From the NCBI RefSeq assembly GCF_000245735.1, contig NZ_AHTH01000040.1, positions 1 to 49,655 of the forward strand: a stretch of 49,655 nucleotides of DNA, read 5' to 3'. Of this stretch, positions 1-8,241 are shown piece by piece; position 1 is the first letter of the stretch, and every line of letters starts with the position of its first letter. This DNA comes from Alishewanella jeotgali KCTC 22429. Lineage in GTDB: Bacteria; Pseudomonadota; Gammaproteobacteria; Enterobacterales; Alteromonadaceae. The notes under the pieces are model-generated. The model did not search any database. It saw nothing but the letters and a program-made list of their open reading frames with translations, and had not been told where the DNA came from. The translations under genes and the position numbers were made by a program.

Positions 1-56
1 ATATCAAAACTGGTAACTCTCATCTTTTCAAGTAGATGTGTCAGATTAAGTCGAGA

Positions 57-1343
57 CTAATTCAATTTAGCTGTAGGTAAGTCTACCCAACTGGTAGTGT
101 ACTGTGGCGATAACATACCGCGTTTCATCGACCAGTCTTGTATTACACCCTGACTGGCAAACCATACTTTGCCTTTTCCACTGCCATTAAGTTTATCAAT
201 AACGGTCATCAATGCTTTGCTCTGATAGCTAGGTGGTTCAGGCTCAAACAGGCTACCTTGATACACACTTTCATCATAGAAATCTGACAGCATCACTCCG
301 GCTTTTGCATAGCGATATCCGTCACGCCAGATCTTATCAAGCAGCTTGATTGCGAGACTAATGAAATCACGAGTGTCAGCGCTCGGTGTTACAAGCGATG
401 TACTGATGCTGTTTGCATAGTACGGATCACGTTCTCTATCACTGAATGGGCTGGTTCGAAGAAACACACTCAACTGCTTGGCTACTTGTTGCTCTTTACG
501 CAGTTTCTGGCAAGCACGACTGACATACTCGCTAATCGCTTCCTGCATCTGCTGTTTGCAGATAATCCTTTCACCGAATGAACGTGAACTCACAATCTCC
601 TTTTTAGTTGGTGCTACTTGTTCCAACTCCAAGCATGATTCACCGTTTAGCTCCTGCACAATACGCGATACGACTACTGAAAATTGCTGGCGCATAAATG
701 CAGGTTCAGCATCTGCCAGATCGAGAACCGTGTTAATGCCTAGCTTGTTTAGCTTTGCCGTTAACTTACTACCAATGCCCCACACTTCACTAACAGGTAG
801 CAAGCTCATAAGTTTTCGCTGCCTCTCTCTATCAGTCAGGTCAACAACTCCACCGGCCTTTTGCCATTTCTTAGCTGCATGATTCGCTAACTTAGCCAGT
901 GTTTTAGTCGGAGCAATGCCGACACATACGGTAATGCCAATCCACTTTTGAATCGTATTCCGTACCTGTTGACCGAATGCGGTTAGGTCGACGCAATTCG
1001 TTACACCTGTTAGGTCCAGAAACGCCTCATCTATCGAGTAAACCTCAACTGCTGGTGCGAGTTGTTCTAGCGTCGTCATTACTCTGGCTGATATATCGGC
1101 ATAAAGTGCGTAGTTTGAGGAACAAGCTAATACTCTACCGGAATCAATCAGGTCTCGGATTTGAAATGCTGGTACTCCCATCTTGATACCAAGAGCTTTG
1201 GCTTCTTTAGAGCGAGCTACAACACAGCCGTCATTATTAGATAACACGACAACAGCTGCATTTCTTAGATCTGGCCTGAACATCTTTTCGCAGCTAGCGT
1301 AAAAGTTATTGCAGTCAACAAGCGCAAAGGTTTTCGTTGTCAT
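57..1343 (-). CDS. umuC: DNA polymerase V catalytic subunit UmuC
   Basis: This is a Y-family translesion polymerase that copies damaged DNA during the SOS response together with a cleaved UmuD dimer. The 428 residues match the usual UmuC length. The N-terminal palm has DCNNFYASCE (about residues 10-19), where the first metal-binding Asp lies, and the catalytic SIDEAFLDL motif (about 103-111). The C-terminal third is the little-finger and UmuC-specific region. The start codon overlaps the umuD stop codon in an ATGA (1340-1343), so the genes are translationally coupled and share the SOS promoter upstream of umuD. The pair sits in AT-rich DNA beside other accessory genes, which suggests it travels with the island rather than belonging to the core genome. 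Confidence 0.95.
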   Translation of the reverse strand: MTTKTFALVDCNNFYASCEKMFRPDLRNAAVVVLSNNDGCVVARSKEAKALGIKMGVPAFQIRDLIDSGRVLACSSNYALYADISARVMTTLEQLAPAVEVYSIDEAFLDLTGVTNCVDLTAFGQQVRNTIQKWIGITVCVGIAPTKTLAKLANHAAKKWQKAGGVVDLTDRERQRKLMSLLPVSEVWGIGSKLTAKLNKLGINTVLDLADAEPAFMRQQFSVVVSRIVQELNGESCLELEQVAPTKKEIVSSRSFGERIICKQQMQEAISEYVSRACQKLRKEQQVAKQLSVFLRTSPFSDRERDPYYANSISTSLVTPSADTRDFISLAIKLLDKIWRDGYRYAKAGVMLSDFYDESVYQGSLFEPEPPSYQSKALMTVIDKLNGSGKGKVWFASQGVIQDWSMKRGMLSPQYTTSWVDLPTAKLN

Positions 1344-1774
1344 GGCCTTCTTATTTTACGTACCACGTTAGTAACTACACCGAAGATTTCTAGTTCGTTC
1401 TCTGAGGTAATATCAATTGCTTGGTACTTGGGGTTGTGTGGTATCAATCTGATAGTCGGTGTTAAGCATAACTCTTTAACAGTGAACTCATTGCTAAGTG
1501 CAGCGACGACAATATCTCCATGTTTAGCCTCAAGAGCGCGATCCACAACCAGAATGTCGCTGTCATATATACCGGCGTCCTGAATCGAATCACCGCTGAC
1601 TTTTACGAAAAACGTTGCCGCAGGATGCTTAATGCAGAGTTCGTTTAGATCCAGGGTTCTTTCAACATAGTCTTGAGCAGGGGAGGGAAACCCAGCGGCT
1701 ACCTTATTGCTGTAAAAAGGTATAGGTAAGTAGCGTCTTACTGCTGACACCTTGCCAAGAATTTCTGCTGACAT
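1340..1774 (-). CDS. umuD: SOS mutagenesis protease subunit UmuD
   Basis: This LexA-like S24 peptidase cleaves itself when stimulated by RecA filaments; the product UmuD' then activates UmuC. From the chosen start the protein is 144 residues. It has an Ala-Gly cleavage site at about 27-28 followed by FPSPAQDY, the catalytic Ser63 in SGDS, and the catalytic Lys100 in FTVKEL. A longer reading frame begins at 1885, but its extra 37 residues are unlike UmuD. They would also span the LexA box at 1791-1806, and a GAGG ribosome binding site precedes 1774, so 1774 is preferred. The gene is the first of a umuDC operon. Confidence 0.93.
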   Translation of the reverse strand: MSAEILGKVSAVRRYLPIPFYSNKVAAGFPSPAQDYVERTLDLNELCIKHPAATFFVKVSGDSIQDAGIYDSDILVVDRALEAKHGDIVVAALSNEFTVKELCLTPTIRLIPHNPKYQAIDITSENELEIFGVVTNVVRKIRRP

Positions 1775-1790
1775 ATCACACCTCGTTATA

Positions 1791-1806
1791 GTGTATTTAT
1801 ATACAG
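1791..1806 (-). promoter_or_regulatory. LexA (SOS) box upstream of umuD
   Basis: On the minus strand this reads CTGTATATAAATACAC, close to the gammaproteobacterial LexA consensus CTGT-N8-ACAG with one mismatch in the last base and an AT-rich centre. It lies 17 bases upstream of the umuD start, where it would cover the promoter, as in known umuDC operons. It indicates DNA-damage control of umuDC. Confidence 0.85.
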
Positions 1807-1887
1807 TATAAGAAGAAGGCAGGAAAAACGGTAGTGCATGATTAGTTGGTGTTGAATTTGAAAGTGCCGTCCAATTCATATACATTT

Positions 1888-1901
1888 ATTTTACGTAAAA
1901 T
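1888..1901. promoter_or_regulatory. Perfect 14-bp palindrome in the umuD / 80-aa gene divergent region
   Basis: ATTTTACGTAAAAT is an exact palindrome ending three bases before the start of the rightward 80-aa gene. Its position fits an operator for a dimeric regulator acting on that gene. No regulator can be named from sequence alone. Confidence 0.4.
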
Positions 1902-1904
1902 TTA

Positions 1905-2147
1905 ATGACGATATTCAGTATGGAAACGATAGAGGTTAGTGAAGCGCAGTTCAGGCAACAGCTATGGAGATGGAAATCAGTAGGCCGGACTCTTCTAAAC
2001 TTACCGAAAATTGAAAAGCGTGATCACAAGTTAAGAATATCAGTCGTCAGCGTAGACAACATAACGTGCTACTCACTCAAGAAATCGTTCGAAAGCTATC
2101 AGCAGCTATTAAACTGGTACGGTAGCATATTAGACGAATTAGAGTGA
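1905..2147 (+). CDS. Hypothetical 80-aa protein divergent from umuDC
   Basis: I do not recognise the family. The product is 80 residues, has no signal peptide or membrane segment, and is mixed-charge with several aromatic residues (WRWKSVGR, ESYQQLLNWYG). An internal ATG at 1920 is an alternative start; neither has a clear ribosome binding site. It is transcribed away from umuD across a region holding the LexA box and a 14-bp palindrome, so co-regulation with the SOS genes is possible but not shown. It is probably a real gene, because no gene overlaps it on either strand and it fills the space. Confidence 0.5.
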   Translation: MTIFSMETIEVSEAQFRQQLWRWKSVGRTLLNLPKIEKRDHKLRISVVSVDNITCYSLKKSFESYQQLLNWYGSILDELE

Positions 2148-2265
2148 TCAAGCGTCCTCATTTGTGTAATTAGTGTTAATTTTCACTAGACTAGTGACAA
2201 GCCCATCAGATTTGTCTAAGTTAGAGACAAGAACAGTACTTTGTATCTGATTTAGTGCAAAAGAC

Positions 2266-2289
2266 GCACTTTAATAGACATTAAAGTGC
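2266..2289 (+). terminator. Perfect 10-bp stem, 4-nt loop hairpin between the 80-aa gene and the HNH gene
   Basis: GCACTTTAAT, loop AGAC, ATTAAAGTGC forms an exact hairpin followed by TTTATT. It may terminate the 80-aa gene transcript, but the stem is AT-rich and the T tract is weak. The surrounding 2148-2403 also holds GACAAG-type short repeats and no convincing gene. Confidence 0.4.
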
Positions 2290-2403
2290 TTTATTAGCAC
2301 CACACTGATTTAACTAGCGTTGCTAGTCGATGCCTTAAAATAAATAGCGATACATTTCAACAGCTGACGGGCTACCGGTAGCTATTATATTAGGTAGATA
2401 ATT

Positions 2404-3153
2404 ATGTTGAGTGACCAAGGAAGGCGTTTGCTTGAGCTACTTGTTAGTGTCCTGCCGCAGATCAGAGTAGCTAACCCAAAGACATATATTTCATACGGTA
2501 CAGCACACACACAACTTGGTTTAGAGTTGATGGCAGAAACTTATGGTAGAAGTCTGCAGCGTCAGGGGCTGGATGAATTAGCGAGATGGACAAAAATTAA
2601 TGGTTTCCCTGCTATTACTGGCTTGATAGTTAACATGGAGAGGAAATCCGATTTTTATATGCAACCTGGTTCTGGATACTTTGATCTCTACGAGAGAGCA
2701 ATAGATGACTTTCGGTGGTGGGAGCATGAGATTGTGAAATCGCTATCGTTTAATTGGGCTCCATATCTGATTGGACTAACTCTAGTCGAGAGCCCCAGAG
2801 CCGTTGATCTTGATATACCTGAGAGAGTTGAAGCAACTGTTTATCGGATTCTTCGAGATTCTAAGTTGTCCCAACAAATTAAGGCTATACATAACAATGA
2901 ATGCCAAATCTGTGGGCATACTATTATTATGCCCAATGGTACACGCTATTCGGAAGCTCATCATATTCAACCGCTTGGTATGCCACATAATGGACCAGAT
3001 GTTATAGACAATATGGTCTGTGTTTGCCCTAATCATCATGTGGAACTCGACTATGGAGTCATAAGGTTATCAATAGATATGCTTCGTGGAGCATGTGGGC
3101 ATTATATATCAGAAAAATATATAGATTATCATAATAATTTTTATGGTTTATAA
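2404..3153 (+). CDS. HNH endonuclease
   Basis: This 249-residue protein ends in an HNH nuclease domain. A zinc pair CQIC (residues 167-170) precedes AHHIQPL (H186-H187), then DNMVCVCPNHH carries N203, C208 and H211-H212, the order expected of a beta-beta-alpha-metal fold. The N-terminal 150 residues are helical and unassigned; they resemble the variable targeting domains of restriction-type HNH enzymes. A ribosome binding site, AGGTAG, lies before the ATG. No methyltransferase is adjacent, so if it is restrictive it would act on modified or foreign DNA by itself. A defence role is inferred from the island context. Confidence 0.8.
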   Translation: MLSDQGRRLLELLVSVLPQIRVANPKTYISYGTAHTQLGLELMAETYGRSLQRQGLDELARWTKINGFPAITGLIVNMERKSDFYMQPGSGYFDLYERAIDDFRWWEHEIVKSLSFNWAPYLIGLTLVESPRAVDLDIPERVEATVYRILRDSKLSQQIKAIHNNECQICGHTIIMPNGTRYSEAHHIQPLGMPHNGPDVIDNMVCVCPNHHVELDYGVIRLSIDMLRGACGHYISEKYIDYHNNFYGL

Positions 3154-3312
3154 TCGCTCCCCTTAAGGTGCTTCAGACATTAAAATGTTAAAAATAGGAA
3201 TTAATATTCCCTCAATAATAAGCAAAGAGTGGACTTAGCCTTGTTTCGATAAACATATGTGCGCTTTATCAATGCTATTAACGCAGTTAACTATATTAAG
3301 GAGCAAGGAGTA

Positions 3313-4296
3313 GTGGCTGAGTATAAATTGCAACACTATGTGCCAAAAGTTTTATTAAGGCAGTTTGCTCACAAGCGTGAATACGCCAAAAATAGCGAAA
3401 ATACCCACATAGGTATGGTTGTTATTTCGACCGAAAAAATAAAAACTTCGATTCCATATGCCTCTCAATGCGCTGCTGATTATTTCTATGGTAAAGATCT
3501 AGTAATAGAGTCTAAGTTAGGAAATATCGAAACAGCAATTGGAAATATAATTAAAAATACAATTGGTCAAGAAAAATCAAATATTAAACACCTTAGCGCA
3601 GAACATCTATATCTAACAATTTTTTCAGTATATCAGTATGTTAGAACAGAAAAAGCTCTAAATTTTGCAAAAGAGGTAGTAGAGAAAAATTTTTCCGTAA
3701 TAAAAGAACATTCAAAACTCGAATTAGTAAAAAAACTGGCAGATGTAGCCAATGGTCAACTTACTGAAGAAGAACTATTAGATTTTATTGATAATGTAAA
3801 ATTGGAAGTTAAAAAACTGCATTCACCTCTATTTATTTCAGCAAATGGAATCATAGCATCGGCCCTTAAATTGAAAATGAAAGTCCTTGAAAATAAGACA
3901 AAAAATCCGTTTATTGTCAGCGATAATCCATTAGTTTACGTGCCAGAGAATGACCCTATCTGTTTTTATAGAATGCTATTACCCCTAACACCCAAGCTAT
4001 TGCTAGTTTTTTACGATGACAAAAAATATAAAATTGGCAATAGGAAAAGTAGCTATCACACGATATATAATAGTCAAGATGTCTTTTATCTTAACGTGCT
4101 ACAGTACCTAAATAGCAGTAAAAATATTTATTTCAGTAAGCAGGTATCAATAAAACACCTAACTGAAATCATCAGATCATTTAAAGAAATGAGATTTACT
4201 GAAAATACAAACCTTACCGAAATAAACAAGCGGCCATTCCTTAATGCCAACAGGCCATCTGTAAGTTATAAATTTAACTTTGTGAGAAAAATTTAA
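3313..4296 (+). CDS. DUF4238 domain protein
   Basis: The N-terminus YKLQHYVPKVLLRQFA and the central FIVSDNPLVYVPEN are the two recognisable blocks of DUF4238, a family of unknown function common on mobile islands. I start it at the GTG at 3313, because AAGGAG lies nine bases upstream and family members begin near this motif. A frame-open GTG at 3259 would add 18 residues but lacks a ribosome binding site. The product is about 327 residues, lysine-rich, and coded with very AT-rich codons. The His-Tyr-Val-Pro block is thought by analogy to be functionally important, but no activity can be assigned. Confidence 0.7.
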   Translation: MAEYKLQHYVPKVLLRQFAHKREYAKNSENTHIGMVVISTEKIKTSIPYASQCAADYFYGKDLVIESKLGNIETAIGNIIKNTIGQEKSNIKHLSAEHLYLTIFSVYQYVRTEKALNFAKEVVEKNFSVIKEHSKLELVKKLADVANGQLTEEELLDFIDNVKLEVKKLHSPLFISANGIIASALKLKMKVLENKTKNPFIVSDNPLVYVPENDPICFYRMLLPLTPKLLLVFYDDKKYKIGNRKSSYHTIYNSQDVFYLNVLQYLNSSKNIYFSKQVSIKHLTEIIRSFKEMRFTENTNLTEINKRPFLNANRPSVSYKFNFVRKI

Positions 4297-4616
4297 TAAA
4301 TTACACATTACTAAATATTTGTCACTAATTGGTGTGCTCCATCTACAGCTCATATTTGCCAATAAATAACTATTCCAATTGGTAGATCACTTTTAGGAGG
4401 GGACTCAATTCGGTTTGCTCTATAAGATCTGTCGTCAAACACAACTTAAAACAACAACCGTATTGAGCATTAGCAAGTTACAATTTTTACGCCGCAGGCG
4501 CTGCAACGCCTGAAAAAATTGTGCAGTGGAACCCCAATAATGCTTTAGCATGGCGCAACTTTCTCTATTCGGTATTTGCTTTTTAAAGCATTGGGTTATC
4601 TTCAGTTGACTGTCAA
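4297..4616. other. Gene-free 320 bp with two imperfect inverted repeats
   Basis: No gene is supported here. Two nested structures are visible. The first is at 4481-4521: arms CAATTTTT and AAAAATTG around an inner AGGCG-CTGCAA-CGCCT hairpin. The second has arms at 4533-4546 and 4584-4595 based on CCCAAT/TGCTTTA, with a 3-nt bulge. The region lies between convergent genes and may act as a bidirectional terminator. The hairpins recall integron attC sites, but I could not find the required core motifs. Confidence 0.5.
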
Positions 4617-5456
4617 TTAGTCTTCTAGAACTGAAATGAAAATTCTTTCTTCATTCCATAATTCGATTATTTTCCTTGTCCGCTGAGCATTCCAGAAACA
4701 CTTTCCAAATAACATCAATCCAGCACCTTCCAAATCCCGTCTCTCATTAACTTTGAATCGCTTAAATATCTCATCTTTGTATCTTTTAATAGGGACTCCA
4801 ACGTCATCGCAGTCTGAAGGATTAAGCCATTCCATATCAACATCTGCATGAGAAATTGTGCCCCAAAACATTTTGGGGCGTGCATCTTTTAAGCTATCTG
4901 CTGCCTCTGCGTCAGCAAAATTGACAAACAAATTTTTGGCTTTGTACTTATAGCCTTGGCCAATTTCAATCAATATGTCGGCTTCAGCTAAGTCGCTCCC
5001 ATGCATGAGGCTGTTCAACGCCTTTTCCATGCCGAGAACTTTTAAACGAATTTGCTCTGTATTTCCAGTGTGTGATCTCGTTGTATTAGAACCACCTTGC
5101 TTAGGTCGCGACGAGGGCTGTCTGGCTTCAGCAGATGATTTGGATTCTTTGGCAAAGAAATCAAAAATTATTTCACTAGAGGCCGCGACTATTTGATTTA
5201 CCTCAGTTGCATGCCTCACTTCACGCTCACGCTGAGCAGACGAATTACCTTCTTTACAATCATCACCATGATAACGAGACCCAAAACAAGCCGCTTTACC
5301 GTCACTACTTTTTTTTCGGTAATAAGCCTGACCACCACATTTTGGACATTTTAAGTGTTGTCTATATTTTTCTATGTCTGTTTCTGGCAGCTTCTGAAAA
5401 TTGAGAATGTTGTACGTCTTTTGTGTTCCAGCATAAGTGCATACGGCATCCAGCAT
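4617..5456 (-). CDS. Hypothetical protein with an N-terminal zinc ribbon-like motif
   Basis: The family is not recognised. Near residues 36-68 is CPKCGG...CFGSRYHGDDC, a likely zinc-binding knuckle like those of CoiA-type and other nucleic-acid-associated proteins. A low-complexity Ser/Gly/Thr linker (about 105-130) leads to a C-terminal domain of about 140 residues without familiar motifs. It is soluble and has no signal peptide. The gene follows the kinase-helicase-472-aa operon in the same orientation after a gap of 209 bp, so it could be a fourth member under its own promoter, or independent. Confidence 0.55.
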   Translation of the reverse strand: MLDAVCTYAGTQKTYNILNFQKLPETDIEKYRQHLKCPKCGGQAYYRKKSSDGKAACFGSRYHGDDCKEGNSSAQREREVRHATEVNQIVAASSEIIFDFFAKESKSSAEARQPSSRPKQGGSNTTRSHTGNTEQIRLKVLGMEKALNSLMHGSDLAEADILIEIGQGYKYKAKNLFVNFADAEAADSLKDARPKMFWGTISHADVDMEWLNPSDCDDVGVPIKRYKDEIFKRFKVNERRDLEGAGLMLFGKCFWNAQRTRKIIELWNEERIFISVLED

Positions 5457-5665
5457 TCAATCTCCCAATTCACTATTTTTCAAATTGTTTAGCTTAAGAC
5501 CAGAATATGACTTGAATCTGCACCTAAGCATAAGCTGCTTTAGCAAAAATAAGGTCAGAATTTTTTAAGAACTACCTTTATTTTTTTAATGTCCAAAGAC
5601 AAGTTTAAATTAGCTGCTGCAAAATACGTTCATTATCAAAATGATAGCGATTCAATTTCAATTAA

Positions 5666-7084
5666 CTATATTTTTGGTTCTCTGTTTGTTCGAGTTGAAC
5701 GTGTTTTTTTCTCTGTAGACTTCTGTTTTTGCTCATTCTGGTTAGTCCGAACCACATATTTTTCATGGATATTAGGTTCTATTAGATCTTTAAACTTCTC
5801 GGTCAAATACATAAATTGACTAAGTGCATTTCGCAAATTGTTCTCTTTTTCACTTTGAATTTCTGTTGGACGATTTTCCTGTTCTGCTACAGTGCCGGCT
5901 AGACGTAAGTGTACCGACGCTCCAGGAACGATCTCTACTGCTAATGTTCTGGGTAGCATTTTAGGAAGTGAATTAATCTGCTCTAAATTTTCAAACGTAT
6001 CAATGAGCCAAGAAAATTCGGGCCAAGAAATATCGGTGTTAGACACCTCCGTCCAGTTAAATTCATACTTGAGTAAGCGCTCAGCTCCTTTCACTGTTCG
6101 TATCCATGCAGAGTCCCATCCTCGAGGTCCACAAAGGGCTGCTATTAAACCAAACCAAACATAGCTGATAGGTATAATTTTGCCTATTCGTTTGAGTAGG
6201 AAAACATGGGATGTTCCTCTGCCTACCATCCATGCTGCGGCAGCTAAGATTGGTGCGTAACCCTCAATATTGCCTTGAGACAGTCTATTAGTTACCTCAG
6301 AAACTAGGTGATTAAAAGCCATAACTCTTTCTTCAGTAGAGTTGCTTTTTAGCCCATTAAAATTGGCAAGCGATTTTATTTCAAAATGTTGGTTAATGTT
6401 TTTATATGAGTTGTAATACTTCGCAGAATACTCGAGAACTATCTCTACTGCTTCGTCTGCAGATACTCTACCCAATAGATTTGAATATGCGAGTGCCCAA
6501 ATAGGGGTAAGTTGTTCTACAGATATAGAGCGTCTACCGAACCTTTGTTCAGATTCAATTTTTCTTAATCTATTTGCACATGTACGAGTACTTTTCTCGC
6601 TGTTGAAATTAAATGATGTTCGACCAATAGGTAAAGAAAATGAATAAGATAATCTAGAGAGTGCCATAGTTCGGAGATCTAACTCTCCTTCAGCTAATGC
6701 TAGCGTTTCACCAACAGCAATAGAAGCCCAACGTTCAGATTGATGGTAGCTATGCTTCCACTCTCTTTCAGCGGCGAGGTCGAAGACGTCTAGATCACTT
6801 CGTAAAACCACTCTAACAAATTGGCTTAATGGAGACATTTCCTCTGAATACACACGAAGCCATGACATTGTTTCGCTAAGCAAGTGATCCTCTAAAACCA
6901 ATAAATGAGGATTACCTCCCGCGAAAAGGGAGCCATCACTAGTGAAGCCGATAGTTAATTTTCCTTCTTTTACATCACGAATTGGTAAGCGACTTGAGTT
7001 GTTAATAATAGAGAACTCACCTAAAAATATATCAAGTAAGTCCTCTTTGCTTACTAGACTCCAGCTGAGCTTTGAGTTTTTCAT
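5666..7084 (-). CDS. Unknown 472-aa protein, third gene of the kinase-helicase operon
   Basis: No known domain can be recognised. The protein is soluble and mostly helical. About residues 265-330 it has a hydrophobic stretch (YAPILAAAAWMVGRG, ISYVWFGLIAALCG) that is not a clear membrane segment. The last 35 residues form a highly charged Lys/Arg/Thr tail that could bind nucleic acid. The start codon overlaps the helicase stop as ATGA (7081-7084), so the two are made together and probably work together. It may be the effector or specificity factor of the system, but this is a guess from position. Confidence 0.7.
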   Translation of the reverse strand: MKNSKLSWSLVSKEDLLDIFLGEFSIINNSSRLPIRDVKEGKLTIGFTSDGSLFAGGNPHLLVLEDHLLSETMSWLRVYSEEMSPLSQFVRVVLRSDLDVFDLAAEREWKHSYHQSERWASIAVGETLALAEGELDLRTMALSRLSYSFSLPIGRTSFNFNSEKSTRTCANRLRKIESEQRFGRRSISVEQLTPIWALAYSNLLGRVSADEAVEIVLEYSAKYYNSYKNINQHFEIKSLANFNGLKSNSTEERVMAFNHLVSEVTNRLSQGNIEGYAPILAAAAWMVGRGTSHVFLLKRIGKIIPISYVWFGLIAALCGPRGWDSAWIRTVKGAERLLKYEFNWTEVSNTDISWPEFSWLIDTFENLEQINSLPKMLPRTLAVEIVPGASVHLRLAGTVAEQENRPTEIQSEKENNLRNALSQFMYLTEKFKDLIEPNIHEKYVVRTNQNEQKQKSTEKKTRSTRTNREPKI

Positions 7085-8241
7085 GATGTCACCTGGAATA
7101 AGTCATCGATATCAATATGTGCTGGTACCGAGAATGCATTTTCCAACGGTGCGTTTGTATCACCTGTGCGAAATATATTTAATGCTGTTTTGGCTCGAGT
7201 TATTGCAGTGTATCCTAAACGACTTCTATTTAATGGGTGTGACTTCAACTCTTCAGCTTTGAAAATATGCACACATCTAAATTCAGTGCCTTTAGCTGCG
7301 TGAATTGTCATAATATGAATTCTTTTATCCGAAGAGAAGCTTGCTTCCTCGTCAACGCCATGTGCGAGTACGAGATCTGCCAAATCTGTTGTTTCAAAGA
7401 GAGTTTTTAAATTTATTATGGAATCTTTGGTTCCGCAGAAAATACCAATGCTGTCGTCATTAAATGCATCGAGCTGAACCCTAATAAAATCAATCATCTT
7501 ATCGAACTGCTCATTAACATTGGAGCATATATGCATATTTGCGCTTGATTCACCTAGAGTTCTAATATTGTAATTAGATGTCGCTTCAAGCCCTAAAACA
7601 CCTTCATCAGGAGGACACAGTCTGTCAGCAGCTCTCGCAATACGCTGTCCAATTCTAAAATGACGATTTAGTTTATGCACTATAAGCCCTAAACTATGAA
7701 TGGCTTTAAGCCCATCTCTTCTGTAGATTCCTTGATTTTCATCCCCGCAAATGCAAACGTTGTCACTCAAGCAAAGAAGAGCTTCTAGCTCTCCAAGAGT
7801 TAAGTCTTGGGCTTCATCAACGAATATTGCGCTGTATATTTTTCTGCCTGGAATTTTTGAATTTGCAGTCTTAATCAGTTCAAGAATTTCAGCTCTTTTC
7901 TCGTCATTAAATTCGGCTCCGGCAGTTATTCCTCGTTGTCCCAAATGCTCAAGAATATGCGAGTTTGCCCATGAATGAAATGTTTTCACCTGATCACTTC
8001 TTATGAATCCATTTGAATTGATTCCGGTTCTAATAAAATCAGCAAGAGCTTTGGTATAAGTAATTATCAGAACATTCTTTTCACCTTTTCCGGCAATGTA
8101 TTGTGCCCTAAGTAGCAATAAGTTGGTCTTGCCAGATCCTGGTGGGCCAATCAAAGCGTAGCGACCAGTCGGAGGTAGTTGTATGAATGCAATTTGATCT
8201 GTATCTAACTCGTTTTTGGTTCGCCACCAACTAGTTCTCAT
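7081..8241 (-). CDS. Compact UvrD/Rep-like superfamily 1 helicase
   Basis: From the start at 8241 the protein is 386 residues. It shows the SF1 motif series: Walker A GPPGSGKT (32-39), motif Ia-like KTFHSW (86-91), Walker B VDEAQD (141-146), motif III GDENQGIY (166-173), TIHAAKGTEF (312-321) and YTAITRAK (344-351). At under 400 residues it lacks room for the large 1B/2B inserts of UvrD (about 720), so it is a minimal ATPase/translocase. The start at 8241 has AAGGAA upstream and overlaps the kinase gene by 11 bases; a 12-residue longer form from 8277 is possible. It overlaps the next gene by ATGA. It probably senses or moves on DNA or RNA. Confidence 0.85.
   Translation of the reverse strand: MRTSWWRTKNELDTDQIAFIQLPPTGRYALIGPPGSGKTNLLLLRAQYIAGKGEKNVLIITYTKALADFIRTGINSNGFIRSDQVKTFHSWANSHILEHLGQRGITAGAEFNDEKRAEILELIKTANSKIPGRKIYSAIFVDEAQDLTLGELEALLCLSDNVCICGDENQGIYRRDGLKAIHSLGLIVHKLNRHFRIGQRIARAADRLCPPDEGVLGLEATSNYNIRTLGESSANMHICSNVNEQFDKMIDFIRVQLDAFNDDSIGIFCGTKDSIINLKTLFETTDLADLVLAHGVDEEASFSSDKRIHIMTIHAAKGTEFRCVHIFKAEELKSHPLNRSRLGYTAITRAKTALNIFRTGDTNAPLENAFSVPAHIDIDDLFQVTS

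Noticed and set aside
1775..1885. N-terminal extension of UmuD
   Set aside because: The extra 37 residues are not UmuD-like, would cross the LexA box, and a good ribosome binding site precedes the shorter start.
4481..4595. Integron attC sites
   Set aside because: Inverted repeats are present, but the GTTRRRY core and its matching 5' site were not found, and no integrase of the IntI type is in view.
5589..5819. Rightward 76-codon frame
   Set aside because: It overlaps the 3' end of the 472-aa gene on the other strand and its second half reads like antisense of that gene's basic tail. No clear ribosome binding site.
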